Source: Sapria himalayana (taxonomy: Eukaryota; Streptophyta; Magnoliopsida; Malpighiales; Rafflesiaceae). From it: 64,000 bases of DNA. A model generated the notes under the pieces. That model was given only the letters and a program-made list of their open reading frames with translations. It was not told the origin of the DNA and ran no database searches. The translations under genes and the position numbers were made by a program. Below are positions 1 through 12,242 of this stretch, in pieces (within the stretch, counting starts at the first letter, position 1; the number at the start of each line of letters is the position of its first letter). The stretch spans positions 444,830 to 508,829 of the forward strand of contig JAREIK010000377.1 in the NCBI GenBank assembly GCA_029783825.1, read 5' to 3'.

Positions 1-430
1 AGACACTTAGTGATAAATAGGTTTACTAGAATTTTCTTGTAACTAGGTGGAGCTAATTATTTTGAATTGAAGCATAACATAATTATTATGATTCAACAAT
101 ATCAATATAGTGAAAAGGTATCATAAGATACTAATAGACATGTCATACTATTTTTGGAGCTTTACAATATTGTGAAGATGAATGAAGTTGGTTCGTACAT
201 AATAAGATTAAAATTATTTTCATTTTCATAGAATGGTAAAGTATGACATTTGTTCTAATATTTACCATGTGACTCCATTAAGAATTAGTATATATTGGTG
301 AGAGATTTTCTTACTATATTTTTCTCACCACAAATTACTTCTCAACTTTGGAACAAGATAACTTAATTCCAAAAAGAGAAGGGTAATAACTTATATGTTT
401 CATAGGATCATTTTTAGGAGTTTTTGAGAA
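1..430. other. AT-rich sequence, no feature seen
   Basis: I see no coding potential, terminal repeat or RNA gene here. It directly precedes a gag-like relic and may belong to the same dead retroelement, but no motif shows this. Confidence 0.4.
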
Positions 431-800
431 GATGCACTCGACATGGTTTTGAGCCAAGGGTATAAGGACAAACCTTCTATAATGGGTTGGACTACATGAT
501 AAGGTCTATGGATGATGTGACACCCAAAATATCTTTTATGAATAAATTATAAAAGGAGGCATATTATGTATTTAAGGAGCAAGCACAAAGACTTCTGAAC
601 TTCATTGGATAACCCTAGAAGAAGAAAAGCTAAAGTATTGGAGTTGGATGAGTTTGCCACATTTTGAAGCAAATATGGAAGCCCTTTTGAGAAAGTTTGA
701 TGTCCAAAAAGAAAAGATAAGAATGTTAAAGAAACTAATTTCTTTACATCCATATGAATCAGTAAAATCACAGCTCGTTTATCAAATTGAAGAGGAAAAT
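431..800 (+). pseudogene. gag fragment of an Athila/Tat-like gypsy retroelement
   Basis: Read on the plus strand with stops and frame changes, the region gives TFYNGLDY and RSMDD near 472-515, then FMNKL, a stop, and KEAYYVF near 536-570. After a frame change it gives VLELDEF near 636-656. This order matches the FYNGL...D-A...M-K-T..EA..L..M block of the gag protein in Athila/Tat-type plant gypsy elements. That is family knowledge applied to a short, damaged stretch. At least three in-frame stops make it a relic. A 60-codon open frame at 648-830 partly overlaps it in another frame and is probably chance. No LTR could be assigned to this copy. Confidence 0.5.
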
Positions 801-830
801 CAAATACAAATCAAGGGATACATATTTTAA

Positions 831-1955
831 CCCAATAATAATGTCCCAATATATTATCATCTGAACATAATAAATCATGAAAATATTTCATATAGAAACT
901 ATTGAAGTAGACTATATCATATCAAGAAATCCCCGAGAAATATTGGGAATAATGTGGTAAATTAGTCAAATCAAGAGAGCTCTAGTTTTAATTATTAATT
1001 ATTATGAAGGAAATAAAAACTGGTCGTGGATAATGATGTGCTTTTTTTTCTACATGTGTGATGTAATAACCATTAATATAAACCACATAAAAAATAAAAT
1101 AGGCCTTATGATCCACAAGCATAGCCATGGAACTCTAACCCTACAATGACTATAGATATGTCTACTTGAAGTTGCTCCACTATTTATAGAACATATGACA
1201 CTCAAACCTAGTCATAGAAGTCATTATGATGATGCATACTTATATTTTTTGGTAGGGGAAGTGCTTGTTCGGGGATGAGAAATTATTTTATTGTGAGAGT
1301 TTGTTTGGTGTTCAATTTACTGAATATTCTAGTATATTTTGGTAGTTGTTAATGATATATATATGTGGAAATATATCCAATATGTGAATGATCCTACCCT
1401 CTTTTTAGTATAATATTTCCACAATGTGTTACATTTTCAATGACTACCAAATTTTCATGGAGTTAATGTCATATCTAGCTCATAAAATTATAATGAATAC
1501 TACATTAATTCTAGATCAAAGATACCAAGTATGTAACAAATACTCAATGTCACAGCTAACTTTTTATAGCCATGAATTTTTCTTTATATGGCTCAGTAGT
1601 CTCATGTCTGAGTTGCATGTCATGCACTTATTAAGTAGGCCCATGATATATGATTCTTTTAAAAAACTATAACTTTTGAGCTATAAAAAATTAAAGAGGC
1701 ATAAATACTCAGGCAAGAACCATAGTAATTTTTCAAAGACACGACATTTGGATCTCTATAATATTACAAAGGACATTACTCAGGTATGTCTTTTAAGATT
1801 GTGACTCTTGTCTTCATAGGAAAACTTAGCCACAACTTATATGCACAAGTTAAGTGCAAACATCAAGACTAACTCACAATACTACAATCACATACACATT
1901 AAGAAAAATAAATTTGCAATGTTTTAGTCTCCACACAGTGCTATGACTATATAAC
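831..1955. other. AT-rich sequence, no gene seen
   Basis: Only short open frames occur, such as 1424-1672, with no recognisable domain. It is probably decayed transposon sequence. I saw no terminal repeat. Confidence 0.4.
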
Positions 1956-2290
1956 AAGGTTAAAATTCATCTCCACCATGTGGCCACTTCATAATGTCAT
2001 GACTATCTATATACTACAAATAATAAAGACACAAAGTTATGGTCATTTTATCGTGCCATGACTTTGTATTATAGAAAGAATATGCCTAAGTTATGATCAT
2101 TGCCAATACTGTGACCTTGTGTTACAGAGAGATCAAGATGTTGAATAGAGTCACAACTAATTTATAAAGTTATAAGCTCAAGCTAATGAGATGAAGGGTG
2201 AATTTATGACTTTCATATGAAAGCTATGATTTTGTACTAAATGAAATGCAAAGCCACTTGAGTATAAAATTAAAAGTTAGAGAATATTTG
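1956..2290. repeat. TCATGAC-rich block 1
   Basis: The words CATGAC, TCATGAC and close variants such as GTCACAAC and CTATGAC recur every 15-40 bases. The same word family dominates blocks near 4.1-4.6, 8.0-8.6, 20.4-20.7, 26.3-26.5, 28.3-28.6, 29.0-29.7, 30.3-30.6 and 31.5-32.2 kb. No coding function is visible. Confidence 0.55.
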
Positions 2291-2439
2291 AAAAATCTTT
2301 CAATTCTTTTCATTCTCCCTCATGAAACAAACAAAAGAAATAACAACTATAAACACTAAAGAAAAATCTTGCACTCCCTAGGAATTAAACAAGTAAGCAA
2401 GGGATACACAACCTAGGTCAATCTCTATAATTTGGGGGC

Positions 2440-3640
2440 ATGACTCTCAAACTCTTCTCCTTTAAGAATTAATCCAAAAAATTATATGAAATTTGGTATA
2501 TGATTAGATTATTTGAATTATGTGATATAATTGGTTTGATTGATTAATACAATTATGGTTTGATTATATTACGGATGTTGATGGATTATGACAAAATATA
2601 AATTAAATTAGGGTTTTGACTAATGGTGGACTTGTGTGAGATTATTCATGATAGATGATGATAGGTAAGCCATGAGACTCGCTCATGCATATAATAGGAA
2701 AGTGGTGCTAATCCTTCCAATTGTGATGCACGAGATGAAGATATATGTCTAACCCCAAAGTTTGAGTATATTAATCATCATGAGTATGAGACATATTAAT
2801 CAAAGTATGAATACTTTTACATGTCAATCTATTATAAATATCTTAGAGAGACTAATTCTCAATCAAGATGGATATTATATAACATATTCTTCCAAGGGAT
2901 TCATATTTAATATGAGAGTCACATTATTATCGATGATGATAATAACATCTAATCCTTAGGACATCCATAAGTGTGTAATGTCTATAAGGTGGTGCCAATC
3001 CATGCGAGTTCTTTTTACTCATGGTTCCCACAAGTGAAATTTGAAGGAAGCTCATATTAATTATGTGAGTATGATGCTTATGAAACTAAAATTTAAAATA
3101 TTACCAATCATTAGTTTTTAAGACAATAGAGGTAAGTAAATAAGAGTGAGTAGATAATGAAATCGTCAAAGATATTTGATGAAGTTGGCTAAAATAAAGA
3201 TTATAAATGACCCTCATGCATGGATGAATTATTATCTCTATTTATGATGTATCGAGGGTACAACTATGAGGAGACCACCATTGAGAAGAGATCAATGGTG
3301 ACATCTATCTTGTATGCCATTAGAAAAAGAAATCATTGAACAATACATCAACTTCTATTATGTGTCTAGTATTATATTTATATATATATATATATATCAA
3401 ATGAATTAATGACATCAAATAAATTAGATAAATGAACCATGGACCTAAGATTATTTAAGAATCTAAGAATTAATTATACTAAAATGGGTTTCATCTTATT
3501 GAATAATTGAACTATCAATATAATCTCTATGGAATTGATGTTTGGATGAAAGTATATTATAAAACTTATATGATCCATGCATGTGTGGATCATAATTGGT
3601 GAGAAACTCTTATAAATAAGCTTTTGGGATATCACCTAAC
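2440..3640 (+). repeat. dispersed LTR-like block, copy B1
   Basis: This is a diverged copy of a block that recurs near 4.74-5.87, 8.74-9.42 and 18.23-18.86 kb. Shared landmarks in order are a TTAGGGTTTT-like word (about 2610), a GATGATAGGTAAG-like word (about 2656), and runs mentioning GTGATAACCCT-like or GTGGTGCCAATCC words. The block borders other retroelement remains, so I infer an old LTR or untranslated region of an Athila/Tat-like element. The ends are approximate, and an orientation relative to a coding frame is not established. Confidence 0.4.
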
Positions 3641-3949
3641 TGCTTAAATTAGGTGGAACAATGAAATCATAACAGCCACCTAGAGCCTAATTTCTACTAA
3701 CAGAGTTAAATGTAAAGAAGTGAGTAGCTAGCATATCTTCTTCAACTCATTATGCATTATGTTTTATTTTGTTTTCTTCCTCCTCCACGTTCAAGATATA
3801 ACAAATATAAGAGATGATGATTTTTTGCTCAAGGATAAATAAAGATTTAAGTATGCAAGTTTGTTTGACACTCAAAGTAGCAAATTTTGATGTGGTTATT
3901 AGGCTTTATCATGATGTGGTTGTACTAGAAATATTCTTTAAATGATAGG
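3641..3949. other. AT-rich sequence, no feature seen
   Basis: This is a short unassigned stretch between two repeat blocks. Nothing specific was recognised. Confidence 0.35.
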
Positions 3950-4690
3950 TATACCTTGAAATTTGATTTTAATGAGTTTTGATGAAAAATAATGAAATCA
4001 ACTAAAACTTAGATATAAATGATAGACTTGGTGAAAAATAGAAATGGATTGTAGAGGAAGGAGATAAAATCATGTTATTTTCAATGTCACCAAATCTTTT
4101 GTACTAGCACATAGTTATGAATTAGTCATGATAGACTTTCTTAGTCAAGATTCTACATATATAAGTTATGACATTTATTATATTCTACTTCTTTATCACC
4201 TGATGACAATATCTTTTCACTATATAACATATTTTTTGTGGCCATGATATTATTTTAAAGTCATAGCTATATTTCCTCTAAATATATATTTGGCCATGAT
4301 ATTTTGTTCATGTCATGGTAGATGATGCTTTCTCAACATGTGAAGTCATGATATATTTTTTCTGCCATAGCAAAATCATTATATGATTAAAATTAATTTT
4401 TACTAAGAGATTTTATACTAACATTTTTGGCATCACAACTTTATGATTCCAAATAAAAATTTTTTGAGTTATGACATATTTTCAGCTTCATAACTTTATT
4501 CTCACACTTACATGCCAAAGTCATGATATTTTTCATGACATTCCATGACATAATGATCAAGAAATGACTCAAAGGTATTTTCTATCATTACTTTAAGCCA
4601 ACATCAAGACATTGAATTCATTAAATGATATGACCCAAGGATATAAAATATTGATGTAAACAACATTATATAAATCAAGGGATGGAAAAG
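3950..4690. repeat. TCATGAC-rich block 2 with shared leader
   Basis: It opens with a leader (GATTTTAATGAGTTTTGATG near 3963) that also opens block 3 near 7863, followed by TAATGAAATCAA in both. It then runs into about 500 bp dense in TCATGAC, GTCATGGT and TTATGACAT words. The shared leader shows that blocks 2 and 3 are copies of one repeat unit and not chance word clusters. Confidence 0.55.
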
Positions 4691-4739
4691 AGAGAGACTT
4701 ATGTCACGAAGGCATAGTGTCACTTTTGATTAGGACACT

Positions 4740-5870
4740 CTCAAGCCAAAAATAAAACAAAGTGGATTGAGAACTATATCTAACACCTAGATCCTAATTC
4801 CTCCCAAACATCATGTTAATTAACAACCTAAGGTTTCCTTATGTAATTTTGAATGAATGGTTTAGATTTGTAATGAATACGTTTGGTTTTATATGCATTG
4901 AATATTGATAGATATGGGTATTTAATATAATATTGATTTAGGGTTTCATCATATTTGGAACCATGCATCTTTCCTTTGGTGGATGGTGATAAGAAAACTA
5001 TAGGACATACATGAATGGTGCATTGATAGAAAGTGACAACCCTCTTATTATCTTCCAATTTTGATGGGTCAATGTGTGAAATATGTAGGTTGATATAAGT
5101 TTAATTGATATGAGTATGATGGTTATTAGTCAAAAGTATAAATGTAATTATGACCATACCATTGTGTATGTTCAAGAAGGACTGGGCCTAAATGATGTGT
5201 GAGTTATTTAGTGTGTCTAGCCAAGAGTTTCATTTATTCTTGGGAGTCATGTATTGGTTATAATAGGTAGTGACATGTAAACCATATAACACTTATATGG
5301 GAATGTTAATTGCTAGGAAGTGACAACTCTATGATCATCATCTTCTTGTATGACTTCCATGGTTAGAATACATAGGGTGACATATGTTAATTATTACTAC
5401 TACGGATGAAACTAAAAACACAAACTTTTTTTATCAATATCATTGTATGTCATTTATAATAATTGAGACTAAAGAATAGATATGCATAGTCAATAAAATT
5501 ATTAGGTTCGATTGAAATGTTTGGCTTAAAAGTGTATGATTGTGGGATGACCAATGGATATATAGATGTGGAGCTTCAAGATATGTGAGAAGTATATCGA
5601 AGCCACAACCACAAAAGGACTATTCATGGATGGTGACAACCCATGGTTGCTCGCACCTTGAATTCTAATAAGGCTTGAGAGATCTCATAGTCACTAATCC
5701 TTCATCTAATAATCAAGCATGATAAAGTCATAATACTTGAGAAAATAATATCACACACATAAAAGAAAATCAATTCTAGAATTTTAAGTATTTATCAGAG
5801 GCTCAGTTATACTTTTTCAATAAGAACAATCATTTAACTCACTTTTACTTAATTAAACTACCATAATAAA
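4740..5870 (+). repeat. dispersed LTR-like block, copy B2
   Basis: It starts after block 2 with CACCTAGATCCTAATTC (about 4780), as copy B3 does near 8755 after TCATGAC block 3. It carries a TTAGGGTTTCA word (about 4940) and a GATGGTGATAAGAAAAC word (about 4984). The repeated order of TCATGAC block then B block supports one composite ancestral unit. No protein homology was seen; the short minus-strand frame at 4828-5058 is probably chance. Confidence 0.45.
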
Positions 5871-6990
5871 TCATGTGAGAATGATATCTAAACTTATACA
5901 TATTTTATTAATTGTTTGACTAATATACTTATAAAATTTGGTTGGGTGTTTATACATGCCCAATGAATATTTAGTGAAGTATCGAAAACTAATATGTTTT
6001 TGGTATGATAGCGAAGTCACAACACCATTTTTCCCTTTATAGCTAACAAGGCTGATTTTTGCTAGCTCATCAGAAAACAATATGTTTCCTCGGGTAATTT
6101 GTTCATTATATAACCACATAAGGCTGCATCTACCATATATCTCATTATATAGTTTAGCTCATTGTAGAATATTTGGGTTTGGAACTATATATCAAATCTA
6201 TGTTGTAAGTACTTTTCAGTAGATCTATGAATTAGTCTTAAGTATCATATAACATCTTATGCTCTTAGAGTTTGAACTGATTGATTTTACCCTCAATTGT
6301 GTTGTGATTTGAGGTAGGAAGAACTTGATAAAAATGCTTCAAGTAGCTCATCTCAACTCAAAATTGACTCCCATAACAAACATCAAAACTAGCTCCTTTT
6401 TTTGCCCCTCGAAGAAAATATAAACAACCTCAATTTTATTGTTTCTTGGAAACTCCATTCAAATTTACCATGTCATACATCTCAAAAAATATCATGTCAT
6501 GGCTCTTTGGATCTTCTGTTAAACATCCTTCAAACTAATGTTGTTGCACCATGACTAAAACTTGGCATTAACTCAACGTTATTTGCTTGAATTGGTTGCA
6601 TCTTGATTCTAGAGTATTTGTATATCAATGTTCACCTATTATAATACTCAATGGTTATATAAAACATAAGCTATTAGATAGCATTATTTATACCTCCTTA
6701 GTTATGTGTATTACTGCTATTTTACTTTGTATTTATTATCTTAGCTCTTTGTCACAATAAGTTTTTATAGTTCATTTCTCTTTCTAGGTCAATAGGTATT
6801 GGCTTAGTTCCTAATCTCTTGATCATATAATATAGTGGCAACAAAACAAAAATAAAAAAATGTAAAACACAAAATAAAACAATTATCTAATCAACTATAA
6901 AATGAAACAACTATCCTCCCAAGTAGTTTGCTCAACACAAAATTATCCTATCAAAATAAAATCAATCCACAATAATAGTTCAAAAACTTG
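5871..6990. other. AT-rich sequence with weak repeat similarity
   Basis: The stretch 5920-6120 (AATATGTTTTTGGTATGATAG and neighbours) resembles sequence near 18.0-18.1 and the tandem pair at 19.1-19.6 kb, so it is probably the same retroelement debris. No domain was recognised in the 82-codon minus-strand frame at 5871-6119. Confidence 0.35.
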
Positions 6991-7023
6991 TAGCGATATT
7001 TTTTATTATGCCAAAAAATATTG

Positions 7024-7043
7024 GTTCTCAACAATGGCACCAA
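7024..7043 (-). other. decayed tRNA-Asp-type primer binding site
   Basis: The minus strand reads TTGGTGCCATTGTTGAGAAC. Athila/Tat-type plant gypsy elements usually carry a primer site of the form TGGCGCCGTTGCCGGGG, matching tRNA-Asp. The differences here are mostly C-to-T or G-to-A changes, as expected from decay of methylated CpG and CHG sites. A similar relic sits at 33,451-33,468 with the same sequence context to its right, which supports the reading. Confidence 0.55.
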
Positions 7044-7059
7044 GAGATCATTAGATATT

Positions 7060-7780
7060 TTTTATTTGTACTAACTATATTGCACAAGTATATGAGTTGT
7101 ATAAGTAATAAAATAGATATGTGTCTAAATATTAATCCCACAAGGATTAATATCTTCTTTTTATTGAATCTCAATGAATTGACTAAATTACTTAAGTTGA
7201 TAAGCTAAGACTAGGTCTCATAAATATACATAAATTCTAGGGTTGGTTTACTTTTTCATGTATGATGACATTTTCTTTGTGGGTATTGCCATAATGTAGT
7301 ACCATTTTTTTGAAAAAAAGGATACAATAATATATGATCTTAAATTTTCTTATTAGCCTCCAGGAGTTACTCTATCATGAGCTATCACACCATGGATAAT
7401 TCCCTTGTGATCGTGCCTTTGGTAAACCTATCATTATCTATCAAAGTAAAATATTTACCTAATAATTAGCAACCTTGAACTTTCAACTCTTTTTAAGCAA
7501 TTTATAAACTCTCTTTGATGGTTGCATTCACTATGCATATCTCTATTCTCTAGCCATTACTTCTAGAGAACACACAACAATATGGTCATAATGAAGTTCG
7601 TACTTTTGGCTTTTTTAGTGTCATACTCATATTAATTAAACTTATGCCAACTTAACAATTTAACCCATGAAGACAAATGCAAGAGGAAGGTGGTTGTAGG
7701 GCTGCAATTTCTTATTGACACATATCCACTTATATGTGTCTTGTGGCTTACCTATTATTTGATACTAAAAGTACCATTTT
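7060..7780 (-). repeat. decayed LTR-like block, copy A1
   Basis: It lies directly outside the primer-site relic, where the 5' LTR of a minus-strand element should be. Landmarks in order are GCACAAGTATATGAGT (about 7082), GTAATAAAATAGAT, AATCCCACAAGGATTAA (about 7133), TTCTAGGGTTGGTTTACTTT (about 7236), and ACTTTTGGCTTTTTTAGTGTCATACTC (about 7602). The same order recurs near 9.46-10.02, 15.2-16.1 and 33.5-34.9 kb. The outer end is not resolved. Confidence 0.45.
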
Positions 7781-7849
7781 TTATGATTGTATTTAGCTTG
7801 TTTTATGTGTTAATTATTTGAGAATGGGGCATTATTAATTTTATTTTAT

Positions 7850-8600
7850 GAACATAAATTTTTGATGAGTTTTGATAAAAAGTAATGAAATCAAGTTTAT
7901 ATCAAGTACACAAAATAAAATTGTAGAAATAAAAAATGAAGTGTAGAGGAGCTGGGTGAAGTCATGATATTTTGAATATCATGACATCATTAATATGAGC
8001 ACACACCTTTGAAGTAGTCATGGAAAGGCCTTCTTGGCCATGACTTTACATAATAGTCATGATAATCATTATACATTATGACTCAACCACATAGGCATAA
8101 TATTTTTATATGTTGCAATACTTTCATCTTGGTCATGACAACATTTCTACATCATGGTCAAATCTAATCTAAAATAGATTTTTAGCTACAACATTATTTT
8201 TACACCAAGATAGCTAATTAATTACACATAATTATAAAATCAAAATGAAGTTGTGCAATCCTTACATTATAATATAAATTCATGACATACTTTTCACGTC
8301 ATGACATAATAACTATAAAATCAAGGTTGCATTTTGCAAAGCTATGTTATGGTGCGATATTCTCTTCATGTGGAAACATCATACTCATATGCATGATTAA
8401 TATTAGTTGTGACTTTCATTCACATTGTGAAATTATCCTAACATATCCATAATTATAGGATAACATTGTCCACAATAATCAATGATGTGATTGTTACAAA
8501 AGCAATTTAATGCAATCCTCCTTCACGACATCATATCTGCATCATGACTTGAAATTCATTAAAAATGCTATAGTAATCAATGGGACCTGAAAAATTTAAA
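7850..8600. repeat. TCATGAC-rich block 3
   Basis: It has the same leader as block 2 (GATGAGTTTTGAT near 7864), then repeated TCATGATA, TCATGACATC and GGTCATGACA words to about 8.55 kb. It is followed, as in block 2, by a B-type block. Confidence 0.55.
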
Positions 8601-8739
8601 ACTAGACTTAATGAATTTATAAAAATATTTTGGGGTGAAAAAAATATTAGAGAAAAGGGGAAAACAAGGAGGATCATCGATTCCACCCCAAGTAAAAAGA
8701 CATAACATAAGTGATAAGAAATAGATTGGATTTGAAACT

Positions 8740-10095
8740 AGATTTGAAACCTAGATCCTAATGCATAATGCCTTTGGGGATACATAATTCAATGAGATAA
8801 TTTCTAAATTACCTCACTCGAATTCCTCTGCAAAGTCAGGCTAATTAGGAACCTAATGCTAATTTATGTAATTATGTATATTGAATGTAGTTTGTGGTGA
8901 ATAATTATAGTTTTGTGATATATTGAATTTTGGTGGACATAAGAGTGTCTTAGAATGAAAATTCTAGGGTTCTAATAATTTGATGGAAGTATTGTTTTGG
9001 CTATGATGAATAATGATAAGTAAGTCATGGTATACTAAGAAAAGGATATACATCAAAATGAAGTGATAGTCCTCCAACAACCTTCACCTTATGATTGTTA
9101 TTATGGATAGAATTTCTATGTTGATATAAGTTAATTATTCTAAGTATGGTAATAATAAAGCCAAAATAAGAAAAGTTACTATGAACATATCATTATGTAT
9201 TCTTTAGAAGCACCAAACAAAAAATAGAGATATGCAAAGTCAAAGCAGTCAGCAAGTGGAGTCAATAAACTACCTAAAAGGAGACATAATTAGGTGGCTG
9301 TAATTGTTAGGTCATTGCGTGGCTTTTGTGGATGGTGATTGGATACTGAAGGTAGTACCATAAAAGGGTCATTGTTGGAACTTTGTAAGGGTGAAAAAAT
9401 AATCATTAATTTACATGATCTCACAATCTCATTTGAGAAATGATATATGATTCAACATAAATGCACAAGTATGTGGGTCATAAGTAATAAAGTGTACATA
9501 AGTCTATGTATTGATCTTAGAGAGATTGTGTAGGTAGTATGATCAAATAATAGTAAACTAACTACTACTCAAGTTAAATCGATATATTTAATATTCAAAA
9601 AGATACTTAGACTCTAGAATTAGCTCATATCTTTGTGCATGATGATATTTATCTTGTATTTGGTCAATGTCATGTTTGATTATTAGATAAATAGTGGAAT
9701 CTTGGTACACAGGTTACCATCATCTTTGGAATGACACTACCAAGGATAATTCTTTCATATGTATCCCCATTGGTATTTCAACAATAAAGCAAGATGTTTT
9801 TCTTTGTAAGGATCATTCATATATATACTTCATTTATAAAATATGTAACTCCTATTGATAATTAGATTGGATATGCACTTATATTCTCGAACATATAATT
9901 TTTTCAATGATACAAGATAATATAGTACTATATAAGTTTGTACTTTTGGCTTCATAAGTGACATATTCATGATAATTAACATATATATTCTCATGATTCT
10001 TGCCTAAAAAACTTGACATGTTACTCGTATATTACTCAAATGTTAGTTCTTTTAAATATTACATAATAGAATGGTCTTAAATACATTCATTCTTT
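8740..10095. repeat. LTR-like blocks B3 and A2, contiguous
   Basis: The B-type landmarks (ACCTAGATCCTAATGC near 8754, CTAGGGTTCTAATAA near 8967, GAATAATGATAAGTAAG near 9008) run to about 9.42 kb. The A-type landmarks then follow without a break (ATGCACAAGTATGTGGGTCAT near 9458, AGACTCTAGAATTAGCTC near 9608, TTGGCTTCATAAGTGACATATTC near 9946). This is the clearest place to see that the two blocks may be parts of one long element region. Confidence 0.45.
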
Positions 10096-10098
10096 TGG

Positions 10099-10303
10099 TA
10101 ATAGGTGTCAAGTGGGCTGGATGGCCCGGGCATGGCACGAGGCATGACTCAACTGAGCCGTGCTTGGCTTAGCATGGCACGGTCCAAAATCATGCCTTAA
10201 CCTAAGTTGGCCTGGCCTGAGGCACATCTCATGTCATGCTGGCACATGGTTGTCATGCCTCATGTCGGGCTAAACATGGCCCACATGCTTGGCCCATTGG
10301 CAC
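10099..10303. mobile_element. degraded GC-rich hAT-type MITE
   Basis: The left end reads TAATAGGTGTCAAGTGGGC and resembles the terminal repeat TAGAGGTGTCAAACG of the intact copy at 42,273. The interior has the same vocabulary (GGCCCGGGCATGGCACGAGGC, GGCACGGTCC). The right end, near TTGGCCCATTGGCAC, is a worn version of the inverse terminus. No target duplication could be recognised, so the limits are approximate. Confidence 0.55.
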
Positions 10304-10900
10304 AGTTTAATAGCCCATAAGGAGAAACTTGACATGTTACGAGTTCCTTGGAATCTGGTGCTTGACCCGCCTACTTCTCGGTAATGAAAACCTTTGAAAT
10401 GATCAGCATGTGGTGGGAAAGGTTTTATTAATAAACCCCAACCCACCACACAACATGTGTTTATTTTAAAGTTTTATAAATTATATCTATTAATGAATCG
10501 ACAGAATGATTTTGTATATGCCCCATGACTCTAACATTATCGCATTCGGCATCGAGCCAACTAGAGCTAGCCCTGGTCGATGTTGCCATGCGATGGAGTC
10601 AAGCTGACCTTACCGTGAGCTCAGCCCGACCCCATCATGTGTCATCTAGGTTGGCTGGGGTAGTGAGTGCATCACCTTCTCGCACCATACCACATCTGCA
10701 CCTGAGACCCAAGAGTTGAATGCTCATACCTAAACTCGACCCACATTTCAAACCCTAATGGCAAAAATCCAAAAAAAATTAATAATTTTTTTATATTTTC
10801 AAAACACATCCATTAAGGACATTTGATGAGTTGCCAAAAAGGTATGAACTCGTGAATAACTCTTGATTAGAATTGATTTGTTAATTTAGTAGTAAAGTAT
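10304..10900. other. unassigned patch with relatively high GC and a hairpin
   Basis: The region 10,530-10,720 is noticeably richer in GC than its surroundings but shows no known domain in either strand. A 64-codon open frame at 10,525-10,719 has no recognised similarity. At 10,410-10,449 GTGGTGGG and CCCACCAC flank a nearly palindromic GGTTTTATTAATAAACC core, giving a strong potential hairpin. Confidence 0.35.
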
Positions 10901-10908
10901 TGATGAGA

Positions 10909-11482
10909 TGTTGGGCAATTGTGCTTCCATGGTAGTGAGATTAAGATACAGAAATAACAGAAACACAGAAAACAAGCAATATATATATCCCAATCCAGCA
11001 ACCATACATGATATAATCAAAAACAAGAATCAAACACCGAAAACAATGTGGTTCACTAGTCACTCAGTATGACTAGCTACATCCACCAGAAAATACTTAT
11101 GCGTTACCGATTATATTAATAGAAATGTCTTACAATATGCAGCACACAGAACAGTCACGATAAATCATGTAGAGAGAAGAGAGAGGTGATGAATAGTTCC
11201 ATGGGTCCAAAAATAGCCACCCGAAAATAAAATTACAAAACATTTTATATTAAAAAAATTCTCTTGGTTCATTTAACTGGAGTGGGTCAGATCATGGGAC
11301 GAGTCAGGCTCCACTCCAAAATTTTTGGCCCACGGACCGGTCAACGAGACCTTCGTTATTGTGCTACTGTTGTATTCCCGGCCTCTTAGTATTTCATTTC
11401 CTACACTTACATGAAAATATTAAAACAAAAAAAACATTTGGTTATACAAATAGATTATCAAAAACAAATTACATATACAGCA
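10909..11482 (-). mobile_element. solo LTR of the copia family (copy 1)
   Basis: A 574-bp copy of the LTR of the copia element at 20,929-26,194, in the same orientation as those LTRs on the plus strand (TGTTGGGCAATTG to TATACAGCA). It is flanked by a perfect 5-bp target duplication, TGAGA, at 10,904-10,908 and 11,483-11,487. No internal sequence is attached. Shared internal landmarks include GGTTCACTAGTCACTCAGTA and CATCCACCAGAAAATACT. Solo LTRs form by recombination between the two LTRs of one element, which removes the coding part. Confidence 0.93.
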
Positions 11483-11669
11483 TGAGATATTTTTGAGGAT
11501 ATATCATTGGGTAGTGCCTAATAGGTGACAATTGCCTTTTATGTTGGTATAATCTGAAACATTTTCATACAAATTTAATCTTCATTCATAAACAAGCACA
11601 ATGACAACTAGGTAATTTAGATATGTCATTATGCACAATAAAATATACTAATCATAGAATCAAATAATC
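11483..11669. other. spacer between opposed solo LTRs
   Basis: 187 bp of AT-rich DNA lie between the two solo LTRs, including both inner target duplications (TGAGA and TAATC). Nothing else was recognised. Confidence 0.6.
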
Positions 11670-12242
11670 TGTTGTATATGTAATTTGTTTTTATTTAATA
11701 ATCTGTTTGTATAACAAAATGTTTTTCTGTTTTAATATTTTCATGTAAGTGCAAGAAATGAAATATTAAAAGCTGGGGATGCAGTAGTAGCACAATAACG
11801 GAGGTCCCGCTGCCCAGTCAGAGGGCTAATTTTTGGAGCAGAACCTGACCCGTTCCTTGATCCGACCCGATGTGGTTAAATGAACTGGATGTTTATTTTT
11901 AATATAAAATGATTTGTAATTTTTTTTTCGGGTGACTATTTTTGACCCGTGGAACTGTTCATCATCCCTCTCTTTTCTCTACGTGAATTTTCACGACTGC
12001 TGTGTGCTGCATACTGTAAGACCTTTCCGTTTTGGTTTTAATCTGTAACGCATAAACGTTTTCTAGTGGATATAGCTAGTTGTACTGAGCGACTAGTGAA
12101 CCACGTTATTTTCGGTGTTGATTTTCTCGTTTTTGATTCTATCATGAATGTTTGAGAACTTGCGATTATAATGCTTGTTTTTCTGTGTTCTCTGTTGTTT
12201 CTGTTTTTAATCTCACTACCGTGGAAGCGCAATTACCCAACA
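11670..12242 (+). mobile_element. solo LTR of the copia family (copy 2, inverted)
   Basis: A 573-bp LTR of the same family in the opposite orientation: it opens TGTTGTATATG and closes CAATTACCCAACA, the reverse complement of the other LTRs. A perfect 5-bp target duplication, TAATC, lies at 11,665-11,669 and 12,243-12,247. The different duplications show that the two solo LTRs come from independent insertions. Confidence 0.93.
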
